Assembly: GCA_020637895.1 (NCBI GenBank)
Contig: JACKJP010000008.1
Coordinates: 1 to 64,000, forward strand
Source of the DNA: Rhodobiaceae bacterium
GTDB lineage: Bacteria > Pseudomonadota > Alphaproteobacteria > Rhizobiales > Tepidamorphaceae
DNA length: 64,000 nt
Direction: 5' to 3'
Shown here: positions 50,882 through 61,225 of the stretch, one piece after another
Numbering within the stretch: the first letter of the stretch is position 1
Layout of the letters: every line of letters starts with the position of its first letter
Position numbers and translations under genes: made by a program
The notes under the pieces: generated by a model
The model's database searches: none
Told to the model about the DNA's origin: nothing
What the model saw: only the letters and a program-made list of their open reading frames with translations

Positions 50882-53340
50882 ATGGAACAGATGATCGAAC
50901 AGAATTCCGCGGCCAGCCTCGCAGGCAAACTTCATTCACATGCCTGTTGGAAGGCATGCATCGCGGCACCGCGCTTCACGCCGGCTGCAAGCGGCCCTGA
51001 AAAGGTGCTGGGTCTTGAAAAAGGATCCGCCGTCGAACTTGCCCTTGAGCGCGCCTTATATTTGCAGCTCCCCGGATGCCGGAAACCAAAAGTGCGGCCG
51101 AAGCCGCCGTTACCAGTGCGCGGGCTATGCCGTACCCCATCAGGTCGTCCAGCTCGATATCGATACGCATTGCGGCAATTGCGCATCAGCGGTCGAGACT
51201 GCGCTGAACGCCGCAGCTGGTGTGCTCTCGGCAAGTATCAACGCAGCGTCCGGAATCGGCGCGATTGAAGTCGCGAAGGCGTCGTTCAGATCCGCGATCT
51301 GATCGCTGCCGTTGAGTGCCGGCTACAAGGCCTTCCGCTGAAATCAGCCGATACCGGTACAGGCGTGCGTTAAACGGTGCAGAGGCAGAACGATCAGTGC
51401 GGCGCCGCCGCGATATATGGCATTGTTGGCTGGCGTTGCTCTTCTGACGCTTCCGCTGACGGCTCTATGGCGGCCATGCCCTCTTCGGCTTCTCCATGCA
51501 TCTGCCTGCTTGGTTTGCCTGCACTGGCTGCACCGGTGCAGGTGCTGGTCGGTGGCGGTTTTATCGCGGGCCTATTCGGCGCTCCGGCATGGCGCGCGGC
51601 CAATATGGACGTTCTGGTGTCAAAGGGTACGAGCGCAGCTTTTCTACAGCCTGGCGGTTACGCTCTTCGCCAGCGGCGGCCCTCCCCATTTTGAGGCATC
51701 GGCGGTCGTTCTGACGCTCGTAAAGCTTGCGGCAACTGCTGAGCCCGCGCCAAGCGGCAAATTCTGCCGCCGTCCGGGCGTTGATGGATCTGAGGCCGCG
51801 CGTTGCGGTGAAGATCGACGAAAACGGCATAGAGCAGGAAGTTCCTGTCGACGCCCCAGTCGGCGACCGGATCCTGGTGTGGCCCGCGGGCGCATCCCTC
51901 GCCGATGGGGTCATCCGCGCGGGCGCCGGTGAAATCGACGAGGCGCTTGTGACCGGGGAAAGGTGCCGCCACAGGCGCAGAGGGCGACCGCGTCATCGAA
52001 GGCGCCATCAACGGAACGGGTCGGTTTGAGTCGGAAGTTGCCGCCATCGGCGCCGACACAACGCTTGCCTGCGATCAGGCTGGTGGAGCAGGCGCAGGCT
52101 GGCAAGGCGCCGGTTCAGCGTCTGAGTCGACAGGCCGCCGCCGTTTTCGTACCCGTCGTTCTCGTTATCGCCGTCGCGTTACATCGGCGGCTGGCTGTTC
52201 ACTGCGCCGACCTTGCGACGGCACTTTCTTTCCGCCGGTGTTGCGGTACTTCCGTCATCGCCTGTCCGTGCGCTCTGGTCTTGCAACGCCGGGCCGCGCT
52301 GGTCGCGGGGACCGGTTCGGCCGCGCGTGCCGGCATCCTGAAGGACATCGAGGCACCTGAACATTCCCGCGCGTGTCGATGATCGTATTCGACAAGACCG
52401 ACGCTGACGGGAAGGAAAACCAAAAGTGGTCAGCATGCGCGCGTTCGATTGGCGGTGAAAGCAGGAACTCCTGATGCTGATACAGTATCGCTCGTCGGTT
52501 CCAGCGGAGCATCCACTCTCCCGCGCGATCCGTGCGCATGCTGGAGAGGGGCCTGCCCGACCGGCAAATCTGACGGATTCTCCGCAATATCGCCGGCGCG
52601 GGCGTTGCAGGTCGCGGCCGACGGAACGGAGGTTGCCGTCGGCAGCTTCCGCCTGGCTGAGGGAGAACGGTATCGATATCACGCAGGCCGACACGATCCT
52701 TTTCAGAACTGTCAGAACGGGCCGAGACGCCGGTGGTCGCTGAAGTGCCGGCGGGTGCCTGCCGGTGTATTCGGTCTCGCCGACACGCTACGCGAAGGCG
52801 CGGCCGATGCGGTTCGCGAACTAAGGGCGCAAGGTGTCGAGCCGGTGCTGATGTCGGGTGATGCCGCAGATGTGGTGCCCGCAATCAGAAGCCCGCGCGG
52901 AATTGAAAGATCGCCGCGGACATGAAGCCTGAGGACAAGGCGCAGGAAGTGGGCACGTCTCGGGCGTGACGGGCGCCACCCAGCAATGGTCGGCGACGGC
53001 GTGAATGATGTGGCCGCACTCGCCGCTGCCGACGTCGGTATCGCGATGGGATCGGGACCGATGTTGATGGAGGCGGCACCGGTGACGCTGATGCGACCTG
53101 AGCGCTGCTCGTGCCGGGCGGCACGTGAAATCGCGAGGCAGACCGCGGGCGACGATCCGCCAGAATCTCTGGGCATTCGTTTACAACGCGATCGGCATCC
53201 TGCTTCGTCGCGTTCGCTGCTGTCGCCGGCATTTGCCGGCGGCGCGATGGCGCTTTCATCAGTCAATGTCGTTGGCAATGCCTTGCGGCTGACCCGATGG
53301 AAACCCGGCATGAAATCCAGTCGCCTGCGGCTTCGCCTTC
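50882..53340 (+). pseudogene. copA: Broken copper-exporting P1B-type ATPase (CopA)
   Basis: Pieces in changing frames read as one CopA. HMA motifs occur near 50950 (degraded) and 51170 (THCGNCAS). TM segments follow, then LTLVKL, DENGIEQEVPVDA, EIDEALVTGE (the TGE actuator), RLVEQAQAGKAPVQRL, and VIACPCAL (CPC metal site, 52256-52277). Next come MIVFDKT (catalytic Asp in DKTGT, broken), SSEHPLSRAIRAHA (the nucleotide-binding HP), AVGSFRLAEENGIDI-like, VGDGVNDVAALAAADVGIAMGSG and ALSSVNVVGNALRL. About 810 residues expected. The CueR-type element lies in front. Limits approximate. Confidence 0.75.
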
Positions 53341-55048
53341 GCGGCGGATCGGTGCCACCCGAAGATACCCCTGGTCCAGAACGATGATGGTTGAGTCCGC
53401 TCGTCAGCGTCCGTCTCGCGGATTTCCTGGCCCATCGCCTGAAGGGCTGGCGCCACTTCCGCAGCCAGTGCGCCCGGCTCGATCTCGAAGGGGCCGTTTC
53501 TGTGAGCCGAATTTATGAGGGTCGCGGCGGCCTGCGATCCATCTTCCAGTCAGATGAGCGTAACGACGGTCTTGATACGGCAGAATGATACGGTTGCCGC
53601 CCGGCGACCCGAGAACGGCATAGAGGTGTCTCCATCTTCGCAGCATTGAAGATCATCGTCGGCGCCATGGAGGAGCGTGGACGCCGGTGCGCGCCAACGG
53701 CATTGCGCCATTCTTCCGTCGGTATCGACCGGCGCGCGAAGGAAAAATCGGTCAACTCACGTTACAGAAATCGCCCGTCATCAGACGCGATCCAAAGGCA
53801 GATTCGATCGTGGTGGTAATGGAAACGGCATTGCCCGCACCACATCGACTATCGAAATCTGCTTGTTCCCGGCGCTCCTTTCGTTCCGGTCCACGCCGGC
53901 TGGAAAGGCATGCCGGGCGGCGTTCCGCCGATGCCTGCTCCAGCGGGAAGCCGTCGATCGATCAATCCGCCTGTGCTCTTATAGATAGCCTGGGTATCGG
54001 TGCCCAATGGATGACGTAATCGGGATCAGGCGATATATGTCCCGGTCGGCGGCTGCGAAGCCGGCCCTTTACAATCAGGTGAAGGATTTCTGCTAAGTCC
54101 GGACCGGTGCCGAGGTCGTAGCCTTCGAGATATGCGCGAGCGACATGCCGACCGATAGCCTGCCGGAGGACGCAGGCCCCATCCCGCAGAGTGCGGTGGC
54201 TGCCGATAAAGACGCGTTACGGTTTCTTGCCCATAGGCTGCGCGTCCGCGCGCGTCAGATCACCGGGCTCGTCCAGGTGCCCTGTACGGCTTTCCGCGAT
54301 TCCTGGCCGCGACCGCACCGCGATAAAACCCATGCGCGCCTTCATCGCCGATGGCGCGAAGCGTCACCGCGTAGGCCGGGTTCTTGAGCACATATCCGAG
54401 CGGTCGCGCCTCGCCGGCAGCATTGAAGAAATAGGTGCGCGCGGCCGGAGAGAAGGCCTGCGGTCCCATCCCCGCCAGCAATGCGGAGAGTCGTTGCGAA
54501 ACGCCAAACCCATTGATGGACAGATCGATTGCGGGCGCGATAAGCCGCTGCCAGGCAAGGCGTCCATGCTGCCGGTGCAGCATGTCGAGGAGGGCGACCG
54601 CGCCGGGCGTCCCGACCGACAGACCGCCGGGGACCATTTCCGGCCAAGGCCTTGGTTTGCCGGTATCATCAAGGAACCGTTCCGGCGTTGCGGCCGCCGG
54701 TGCGGTCTCGCGTCCGTCGATGCTGGTGAGCGTTTTCGTGCCAGCGTCCCAATAGAGTGCAAACGCGCCGCCACCGAGACCGGACGACTGCGGTTCGACC
54801 AGTCCGAGAACCATCTGCGCGGCGATTGCGGCGTCGGCGGCGCTGCCACCCTCACGCAGCACATTCCGCGCCGTCCGCGTCGCCAGCGGATGGGCAGTAA
54901 CGACCATGTATTTTTCGGCTGTGACCGGCGGTTCAGCCTTGAAGGTGAAAGCGGTCGCCGCCTCCGGCGCGGCGCTGTCGCGTACCTGCGCGGATGCCTG
55001 GGAAGCAAGAAGGATGAAGGCGATCAGGAATACGGTGAGACGGTTCAT
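53335..55048 (-). pseudogene. ggt: Broken gamma-glutamyltransferase, 5' part intact
   Basis: From ATG 55048 a signal peptide (VFLIAFILLASQASA) and about 250 residues of GGT read without a break (AEKYMVVTAHPLATRTARNVLREGGSAADAAIAAQ; VEPQSSGLGGGAFALYW; VPGGLSVGTPGAVALL). The frame is lost at about 54289-54302. There, extra A's in two A-runs and one G missing would restore ARIAEAVQGTW...SPGDLTRAD. The small-subunit pieces appear further on (NELTDFSFA with the nucleophile Thr, SSMAPTMIFNA, GSPGGNRII). The mid-gene boundary between clean and broken sequence is notable. End approximate. Confidence 0.75.
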
Positions 55049-55178
55049 GGGACATAGGTTGTTCGAAGCGATCTTCAGCACTCTAGCGCCACGCAGCCAG
55101 CGACACCAAGTCCCGCCCCGCAACCGCCGCAATTTCTGATATTGTCATCAGGTCAGTCGGCAACAGACGAACAGGCCC

Positions 55179-55832
55179 ATGATTCGCTTCGCACTCGCGG
55201 CCCTCGCGGCAATGCTTTTTGCCGGCACTGCATCCGCTCATCCCCATGTCTGGGTAACCGTTTCAGGTTCGGTGGAAATCGATGCGCAGGGTGCGGTCAA
55301 GGCGGTTCACTATCGCTGGACCTTCGACGAAGCCTATTCCGCATTCGCCATACAGGGGCTCGATACTGACGCTGACGGCAAGTTGACCCGGGAGGAGCTG
55401 CAGCCGCTGGCCGAGGTCAACGCGCAGTCGCTCAACGAATATGGCTACTTTACAAATCCCGTCCGCGGTGACGTCTCGTTATTAAATGCTTTCAACGATC
55501 CGGTCGATTTCTGGCTCGACTGGAACGGGCAGCAGCTGACGCTGAATTTCACGCTTCCCGCCGGCGACCCATTCGAGGTCAGGAGCGCGCCGATAGCGAT
55601 AGAAGTCTTCGATCCGACCTATTTTGTCAGCTTCGATTTTGCCGAGGGCGATGCCATGCCGCTGGCACCAGGCGCACCTGCCGGGTGCAGTGCCCGGCTA
55701 GAGCGTGCGGGGACGCCTGACAGAGGACTTGCTGCCCGCCTGGCCGCGATCGGGGCTGACGAGGATGTTCCCCCGCAGCTGCTGCAGCAGGTCAACGGAT
55801 ACGCCAACGCGGTGATCGTCAAATGCGACTGA
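55179..55832 (+). CDS. DUF1007 periplasmic protein
   Basis: 217 residues with a signal peptide ending at TASA (about residue 20) and the DUF1007 start HPHVWVTVSGSVE. The pattern continues with GAVKAVHYRWTFDEAYSAF and an EF-hand-like DTDADGKLTREEL. DUF1007 proteins accompany nickel/cobalt transporters as periplasmic components. The next gene overlaps by 10 bp. Confidence 0.87.
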   Translation: MIRFALAALAAMLFAGTASAHPHVWVTVSGSVEIDAQGAVKAVHYRWTFDEAYSAFAIQGLDTDADGKLTREELQPLAEVNAQSLNEYGYFTNPVRGDVSLLNAFNDPVDFWLDWNGQQLTLNFTLPAGDPFEVRSAPIAIEVFDPTYFVSFDFAEGDAMPLAPGAPAGCSARLERAGTPDRGLAARLAAIGADEDVPPQLLQQVNGYANAVIVKCD

Positions 55833-56860
55833 CGACGCGTGCTGCTCTGACGACAGGACTGGTATTGGCGTGCGTCGCCGCAATGGTCGCGTCGGCCCAC
55901 GCGGCAGGTCCGTTCGGCGTCGCGCAGCCCGAGGCGACGATACCGGGTGCAAGCGGTCCGTTTGCCGCATTCTTCATATGGGTGGGTCACTGGCAAAGCG
56001 TGGTGCGCGCGCAACTCGTCGAAGCGCTGCATGATTTCCGAACGAGCCCCTCGGCGGCATTCGTCATCATCGGCGGCGGCTTTGTCTATGGCGTGCTGCA
56101 TGCAGCCGGGCCCGGCCACGGCAAGGCCGTGGTGGCAGCCTATGCGATGACCGGGCAGGCGAGGGCGCGCCGGGCAATCCTGCTTTCCTTCGCCGCAGCC
56201 ATGGTTCAGGGGCTGACCGCGGTCGCTCTCGTGTCGGTGCTGACGCTCATCGTTCGCGCGACGGCGATGACGATGACCCGATACACAGCCTATCTGGAAC
56301 TCGCCAGCTATGTGGCGATGACGCTGCTCGGGATCTGGCTGCTGTGGCGCGTGTTCGCGACACGGCCGAGATTTGCCGCCGAGGTCCACGCCCATGCCGG
56401 CGACGGTCACCACCATGACCACGACCACGACCATGGCGATCACCATCACCACCATCATCATCACGATCACGGCGAGGGTGAAGCGTGCAGCACGTGCGGC
56501 CATGCCCATGCGGTCACGCCGGCCAGCGTGGAAGGCAAGGGCGCGCTGGCAGCCTGGCAGGTCGTGCTCACCGTCGGCCTCAGGCCATGCACCGGCGCTC
56601 TGATCCTGCTCGTCTTCGCCGCCTCGCAAGGGCTGTTCTGGCTCGGCGTCGCCGGCACCTTCGCAATGGCAATCGGTACCGGACTTGCCGTTGCGACACT
56701 GGCAACGCTTGCGCTCTATGCACGCCACCTCGCCGTGCGACTGGCAGGAGGCGACGGGCGCGCCGGAGCCGTGGTGCAGACCGCTATCGGTGCGATCTCC
56801 GGCCTGATCGTGCTCGCATTCGGGATCACGCTTCTCGGCGGCGCGATCGCGTCATCCTGA
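55823..56860 (+). CDS. NicO-family nickel/cobalt transporter with His-rich loop
   Basis: 345 residues, six membrane helices. A signal-like first segment is followed by GVLHAAGPGHGKAVVAAY (NicO/RcnA motif with HxxGxGH). The cytoplasmic loop (about 188-230) is extremely His-rich, with runs of HD and eight consecutive His, then CSTCGHAHA. The second half has LRPCTGALILLVFA. It probably exports nickel or cobalt. It overlaps the DUF1007 gene. Confidence 0.88.
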   Translation: MRLTTRAALTTGLVLACVAAMVASAHAAGPFGVAQPEATIPGASGPFAAFFIWVGHWQSVVRAQLVEALHDFRTSPSAAFVIIGGGFVYGVLHAAGPGHGKAVVAAYAMTGQARARRAILLSFAAAMVQGLTAVALVSVLTLIVRATAMTMTRYTAYLELASYVAMTLLGIWLLWRVFATRPRFAAEVHAHAGDGHHHDHDHDHGDHHHHHHHHDHGEGEACSTCGHAHAVTPASVEGKGALAAWQVVLTVGLRPCTGALILLVFAASQGLFWLGVAGTFAMAIGTGLAVATLATLALYARHLAVRLAGGDGRAGAVVQTAIGAISGLIVLAFGITLLGGAIASS

Positions 56861-56864
56861 AGGG

Positions 56865-57656
56865 CTAGAAAGCCGAAAGCGGCATCCGTTGTCCGGCATT
56901 GTGGGCGTGAACGGCCCGGCCGAAAGCTTCAAACAGTCGGCGCGACGGCCTGTCGGTTTCAGCCCAGAATTCGGGGTGCCACTGAACGCCGACCGCGTAG
57001 CCGGCAGCGTCACGAACCGAAACGGCCTCGATCGTGCCGTCAGGCGCCTGCGCTTCGACCGCAAGCCTTTCGGCGAGAACGCCAACGGCCTGACGATGCA
57101 ACGAATTCACCTTCACGTCGGCGTTGCCAACGATACGACCGAGGCACGAGCCCGCCGCCATGCTGACGGGATGGGCGAGCGCGAAGCGGTCGGCCTGTGC
57201 CTCCGCGTCGGGCGCCCGGTGGTCCATGCGGCCGGGCAGGGTCTGGATTTCCGTCTGCAACGTTCCGCCAAGCGCGACATTCAGTTCCTGCATGCCGCGG
57301 CAGATGCAGAAAAGCGGGACGCCCGCGTCGATGGCCTTGCGGATGAGTGGCAGCGATGTTGCGTCGCGATCCCGGTCATAAGGTTCATATTCCGGCGATG
57401 GTGCGACACCGTAGAGCGACGGGTGAACGTTCGAGCGCGATCCTGTGCAGACAATCCCGTCGACGCTGGCAATGAGGCCGTCGAGATCGAGCGTATCGCC
57501 GAGGGCGGGAACGATCACCGGATTGAGCCCGGCGACCCTTGCCAATGGAGCGACATATGAATCCGGTGCGGCATGCCAGCGGTAGTTGTCGCTCTCCCGG
57601 ACATCGCCCGTGACGGCCACCAGCGGGCGCCGGTGCGGTGCGTTCAGCGCGCTCAT
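56865..57656 (-). CDS. Gamma-glutamyl-GABA hydrolase-like class I amidotransferase (PuuD family)
   Basis: 263 residues. The class I glutamine amidotransferase triad is present: Cys119 in FCICRGMQELNVALGG, and His-x-Glu in VQWHPEFWAE. PuuD cleaves gamma-glutamyl-GABA in putrescine breakdown. No other puu genes are near, so the substrate here is only inferred. Confidence 0.85.
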   Translation of the reverse strand: MSALNAPHRRPLVAVTGDVRESDNYRWHAAPDSYVAPLARVAGLNPVIVPALGDTLDLDGLIASVDGIVCTGSRSNVHPSLYGVAPSPEYEPYDRDRDATSLPLIRKAIDAGVPLFCICRGMQELNVALGGTLQTEIQTLPGRMDHRAPDAEAQADRFALAHPVSMAAGSCLGRIVGNADVKVNSLHRQAVGVLAERLAVEAQAPDGTIEAVSVRDAAGYAVGVQWHPEFWAETDRPSRRLFEAFGRAVHAHNAGQRMPLSAF

Positions 57657-57874
57657 TTGAGGAAATCCATTTAAGACGTGACTCCGGGAAGCGAACTCAA
57701 AGCTGACCCTGCGTCAGCTTGCATTGCTGTGAAATGCTGATCTTATATCGGCAGTCGATGCTCGACTGAAGACGAATAGAAACTTGGAGAGCATCTCTGC
57801 AATAACAAGAACAATCCCCATTCAACCGGGGAGCTTATCGCAGACTGAGGAAACCCTTTTGGGAGGAAATAGCT

Positions 57875-58963
57875 TTGGATCGTCGTTCATTTCTGACTAA
57901 GGCCGGACTTGCATCCGGCGCTGTTGCCGCGAGTGCCCTCGCCACCCCTGCGATCTCGCAGGGCAAGATGGAACTCAAGATGGTGACGACCTGGCCGAAG
58001 AATTTTCCCGGCCTTGGCACCGGCGCGCAGCGCGTTGCCGATCGCATCACGGCCATGACTGAAGGCCGTATCACCGTGAAGCTCTATGCTGCCGGTGAAC
58101 TGGTGCCGCCCTTCGAATCCTTCGACGCCGTGTCCCAGGGTACGGCCGACATGTATCACGGTGCCGACTATTACTGGCAGGGCAAGCACAAGGGCTTCAA
58201 CTTCTTTACCGCCGTGCCGCTCGGCCTTACCGCGAACGAACTCGATGGCTGGGTCAACCATGGCGGCGGTCAGGCGCTCTGGGACGAACTGGCCGGCGGG
58301 TTCAACGTCAAGCCGCTGATGGCCGGCAATACCGGTGTCCAGATGGGCGGCTGGTTTGCCAAGGAAATCAAAAGCCTTGAAGATCTCAAGGGCCTGAAGT
58401 TCCGCATGCCGGGTCTTGGCGGTGAAGTCCTTCGGCAGCTCGGCGCAAGCGTCGTTGCACTGCCGGGCGGCGAAATCTTCCCGGCGCTGCAGTCGGGCGC
58501 GATCGACGGCACCGAATGGGTCGGGCCTTGGAACGACATGGCATTCGGCTTCTACAAGGTCGTGAAATACTATTACTGGCCGGGCTTCCATGAGCCGGGT
58601 TCGGGCCTCGCCTGCGGCGTCAACAAGGGCGTGTGGGAGAAGCTGAGCGACAGCGACAAGGAAATCTTCAAGGCCGCCTGCCTTGCGGAGAACAACTACA
58701 TGCTGTCGGAGTTCTTCGCCAATAACGGCGCGGCGCTCGATACGCTGATCAATGAGCACGGCGTACAGCTGCGGGAGTTCCCCGAAGAAGTGTTCAACGC
58801 CATCGGCAAGACATCGGACGAGGTCGTGAGGGCCTCTGTGACGGACGATATCGGCAAGCGCATTCTGGAGAGCTACCTGAAGGCGCGCAAGAATATCGGC
58901 GGATGGACGCGAATTTCCGACAGCGCCTATACGAACGCCCGTGACAAGGTGCTCGGCGCCTGA
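57875..58963 (+). CDS. TRAP transporter substrate-binding protein (TakP/FcbT1-like, COG4663)
   Basis: 362 residues with a Tat-type signal (MDRRSFLTKAGLASGAVAAS, twin Arg). The mature DctP fold has VTTWPKNFPGLGTGAQRVADRI and the conserved Arg site FRMPGLGGEVLRQLGAS. Its subgroup binds alpha-keto acids, lactate or mannitol/chloroaromatic compounds. Start is TTG 57875, supported by GGGAGGA 10 nt upstream. First gene of a dctPQM operon, with a terminator before dctQ. Confidence 0.88.
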   Translation: MDRRSFLTKAGLASGAVAASALATPAISQGKMELKMVTTWPKNFPGLGTGAQRVADRITAMTEGRITVKLYAAGELVPPFESFDAVSQGTADMYHGADYYWQGKHKGFNFFTAVPLGLTANELDGWVNHGGGQALWDELAGGFNVKPLMAGNTGVQMGGWFAKEIKSLEDLKGLKFRMPGLGGEVLRQLGASVVALPGGEIFPALQSGAIDGTEWVGPWNDMAFGFYKVVKYYYWPGFHEPGSGLACGVNKGVWEKLSDSDKEIFKAACLAENNYMLSEFFANNGAALDTLINEHGVQLREFPEEVFNAIGKTSDEVVRASVTDDIGKRILESYLKARKNIGGWTRISDSAYTNARDKVLGA

Positions 58964-58973
58964 CAATCTTTAG

Positions 58974-59003
58974 AACCCGGCCGGCAAAACCGGCCGGGTT
59001 TTT
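58974..59003 (+). terminator. Terminator between dctP and dctQ
   Basis: AACCCGGCCGG (58974-58984) pairs with CCGGCCGGGTT (58990-59000) around CAAAA, followed by TTT. Located within the operon, so it may keep permease expression below that of the binding protein. Confidence 0.85.
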
Positions 59004-59045
59004 CACCGCTTTCACCGGTCACAGGGGACCGCGCGGGGGGAGCGA

Positions 59046-59579
59046 ATGCGCGCAATTGCCGATTTCATCGACGGTTTCAACATGACCGTCGGGCGCTGGC
59101 TATCATGGCTGGCGCTTCTCATCGTTCTGGTTCAGTTCGGGGTCGTTCTGGCTCGTTACGTCTTCGGGATCGGATCGATCTGGGCGCAGGAATCGATCAC
59201 CTACATGCACGGTTTCCTGTTCATGCTTGCGGCGGCCTACACGCTGAAGCTGGACGGCCATGTGCGCGTCGACATCTTCTACCGCGATGCCGATCCGCGC
59301 ACCAAGGCCAAGGTCAATATGGGTGGCGCGCTGCTTTTCCTCATCCCGGTCTGCATCCTGATCTTTTACGTCGCCTATCCCTATGTGGCGCAATCCTGGT
59401 CAATCCTTGAAGGTTCACAGGAGACGAGCGGCATTCAGGGTCGCTATCTCCAGAAGACCGCCATACTTGCTTTCGCGGTGATGATGGCATTGCAGGGCGT
59501 TGCGATCATCCTCCGCTCGATCCTCGCGCTTGGTGGCGACGAGCGCGAGCTGGAAGCGCTGAAGACGCCGATGGTCTGA
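59046..59579 (+). CDS. TRAP transporter small permease (DctQ-like)
   Basis: 177 residues with four membrane helices (WLALLIVLVQFGVVLARYVF; FLIPVCILIFYVAYPYV). The DctQ motif (WAQESITYMHGFLFMLAAAY) is present. It forms the small subunit of the TRAP permease. 10 nt ahead of dctM. Confidence 0.87.
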   Translation: MRAIADFIDGFNMTVGRWLSWLALLIVLVQFGVVLARYVFGIGSIWAQESITYMHGFLFMLAAAYTLKLDGHVRVDIFYRDADPRTKAKVNMGGALLFLIPVCILIFYVAYPYVAQSWSILEGSQETSGIQGRYLQKTAILAFAVMMALQGVAIILRSILALGGDERELEALKTPMV

Positions 59580-59589
59580 GGGCAACACC

Positions 59590-61176
59590 ATGGAACAGAT
59601 CGCTCACATCCTCGACCTCCTGATGTTCGTTGCAGCCTGTATCGTGCTGCTGATGGGTTTCCCCGTCGCGTTCACGCTGGCGGGCATCGCGCTCGTCTTT
59701 GCCGTCCTCGGGCTGATATTCGGCAATTTCGATTTCTCGTTCCTTTCCGCGTTCCCGCAGCGGATCTTCGGCACGATGACGAACGACGTGCTGATCGCCG
59801 TGCCGCTGTTCGTGTTCATGGGCGTGATGCTCGAACGATCGAAAGTGGCCGAGGAGCTGCTGGAGACGATGGGCCAGCTTTTCGGAACCATGCGGGGCGG
59901 GCTCGGTCTCTCGGTCGCGATCGTTGGCGCCCTGCTGGCCGCATCGACCGGCATTGTCGGCGCGACCGTGGTGACGATGGGGCTGCTCTCGCTGCCGACC
60001 ATGCTCAAACGCGGTTACGACCCGAGGCTTGCCTGCGGGTCGATCGCGGCGGCGGGGACACTCGGACAGATCATCCCGCCTTCAATCGTGCTCGTCATCC
60101 TGGGCGACCAGATCTCGAATGCCTATCAGAAGGCGCAGCTCGAGATGGGAATCTTCTCGCCCGAGACCGTGTCCGTGGGCGATCTATTCGCCGGGGCGCT
60201 GGTGCCGGGCCTGCTGCTGGTCGGCATGTACATGATCTATCAGATCGCCATGGCGGTGCTGCGGCCTGAAAGTTCGCCGGCGATGCCTGCCGAAGAGGGC
60301 GAGAAGGTCAGTCTGGGCCGTATTCTTCATGCCCTCATGCCGCCGATCATTCTCATCATTGCCGTGCTGGGCTCGATCCTGGCGGGCGTCGCGACCCCAA
60401 CGGAAGCTGCCGCCGTCGGCGCCATCGGCGCCATTCTGCTCGGCGGGTACCGGCTGCGTGAGGATCGTCCGTGGCCGATCTACATCGCCGGGCTGTCACT
60501 CATCGGCATCCTCGTGCTGACCTCATTCATGGATCTCAGGGTCGCACGCACGGTCATCCCGCCCATCGACCAGTTCGGTATCGGGCTCGCCGTCCTTTTC
60601 ACGCTGGGCATTATTTTCGGGCTCGCTGTCGCGCTGTATCGCGTGTTTCGCATCGGTGTTCTGACATCGGTCATGGAATCGACGACCCAGATTACCTGCA
60701 TGGTTTTCATCATTCTCATCGGGGCTGCCCTTTTCAGCCTGGTGTTCCGCGGCCTTGGCGGCGAGGAGATGGTGCACGAGGTCCTCAACAGCATTCCCGG
60801 CGGCGCTCTCGGCGCAATGCTCGGCGTCATGCTGCTGATGTTCGTTCTGGGCTTCTTCTTGGACTTCCTGGAAATCGTCTTCGTCGTGGTGCCGCTCGTC
60901 GCTCCGGTTCTCCTGAAGATGGAGATGCCCGACGGCAATCCGATGAGCCCCGTCTGGCTCGGCATCATGATGGCGGTCAACCTCCAGACATCGTTCCTGA
61001 CGCCGCCATTCGGCTTTGCCCTGTTCTATCTGCGCGGCGTTGCGCCGCCCCAGGTCAGCACGATGGATATCTATCGCGGCATCATTCCGTTCGTTCTGAT
61101 CCAGCTGATTTCGCTGGTCGTCCTGTGGTACTTCCCGGCGATTGCGACCGCCCTGCCGAAATGGGTATATGGCTGA
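59590..61176 (+). CDS. TRAP transporter large permease (DctM-like)
   Basis: 528 residues, about 13 membrane helices, longer than the typical 425-450 as in the COG4664 subgroup. Signature stretches: VAVLGLIFGNFDFSFLSAFPQRIFG, GGLGLSVAIVGALLAASTGIVGATVVTMGLLSLP and LTPPFGFALFYLRGVAP. It is the ion-coupled transport subunit. Confidence 0.9.
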   Translation: MEQIAHILDLLMFVAACIVLLMGFPVAFTLAGIALVFAVLGLIFGNFDFSFLSAFPQRIFGTMTNDVLIAVPLFVFMGVMLERSKVAEELLETMGQLFGTMRGGLGLSVAIVGALLAASTGIVGATVVTMGLLSLPTMLKRGYDPRLACGSIAAAGTLGQIIPPSIVLVILGDQISNAYQKAQLEMGIFSPETVSVGDLFAGALVPGLLLVGMYMIYQIAMAVLRPESSPAMPAEEGEKVSLGRILHALMPPIILIIAVLGSILAGVATPTEAAAVGAIGAILLGGYRLREDRPWPIYIAGLSLIGILVLTSFMDLRVARTVIPPIDQFGIGLAVLFTLGIIFGLAVALYRVFRIGVLTSVMESTTQITCMVFIILIGAALFSLVFRGLGGEEMVHEVLNSIPGGALGAMLGVMLLMFVLGFFLDFLEIVFVVVPLVAPVLLKMEMPDGNPMSPVWLGIMMAVNLQTSFLTPPFGFALFYLRGVAPPQVSTMDIYRGIIPFVLIQLISLVVLWYFPAIATALPKWVYG

Positions 61177-61225
61177 CAACCCGGCCTCGCCGGGACCCCG
61201 CATCACAGAATTCCGGAAGACCCGC

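Noticed and set aside
46430..54302. A genomic island or prophage
   Set aside because: No integrase, transposase, phage gene, direct repeats or tRNA border seen; the gene content is ordinary metabolism.
46430..54302. Programmed frameshifting or recoding
   Set aside because: Breaks are numerous, of both signs, in unrelated genes and lack slippery-site context.
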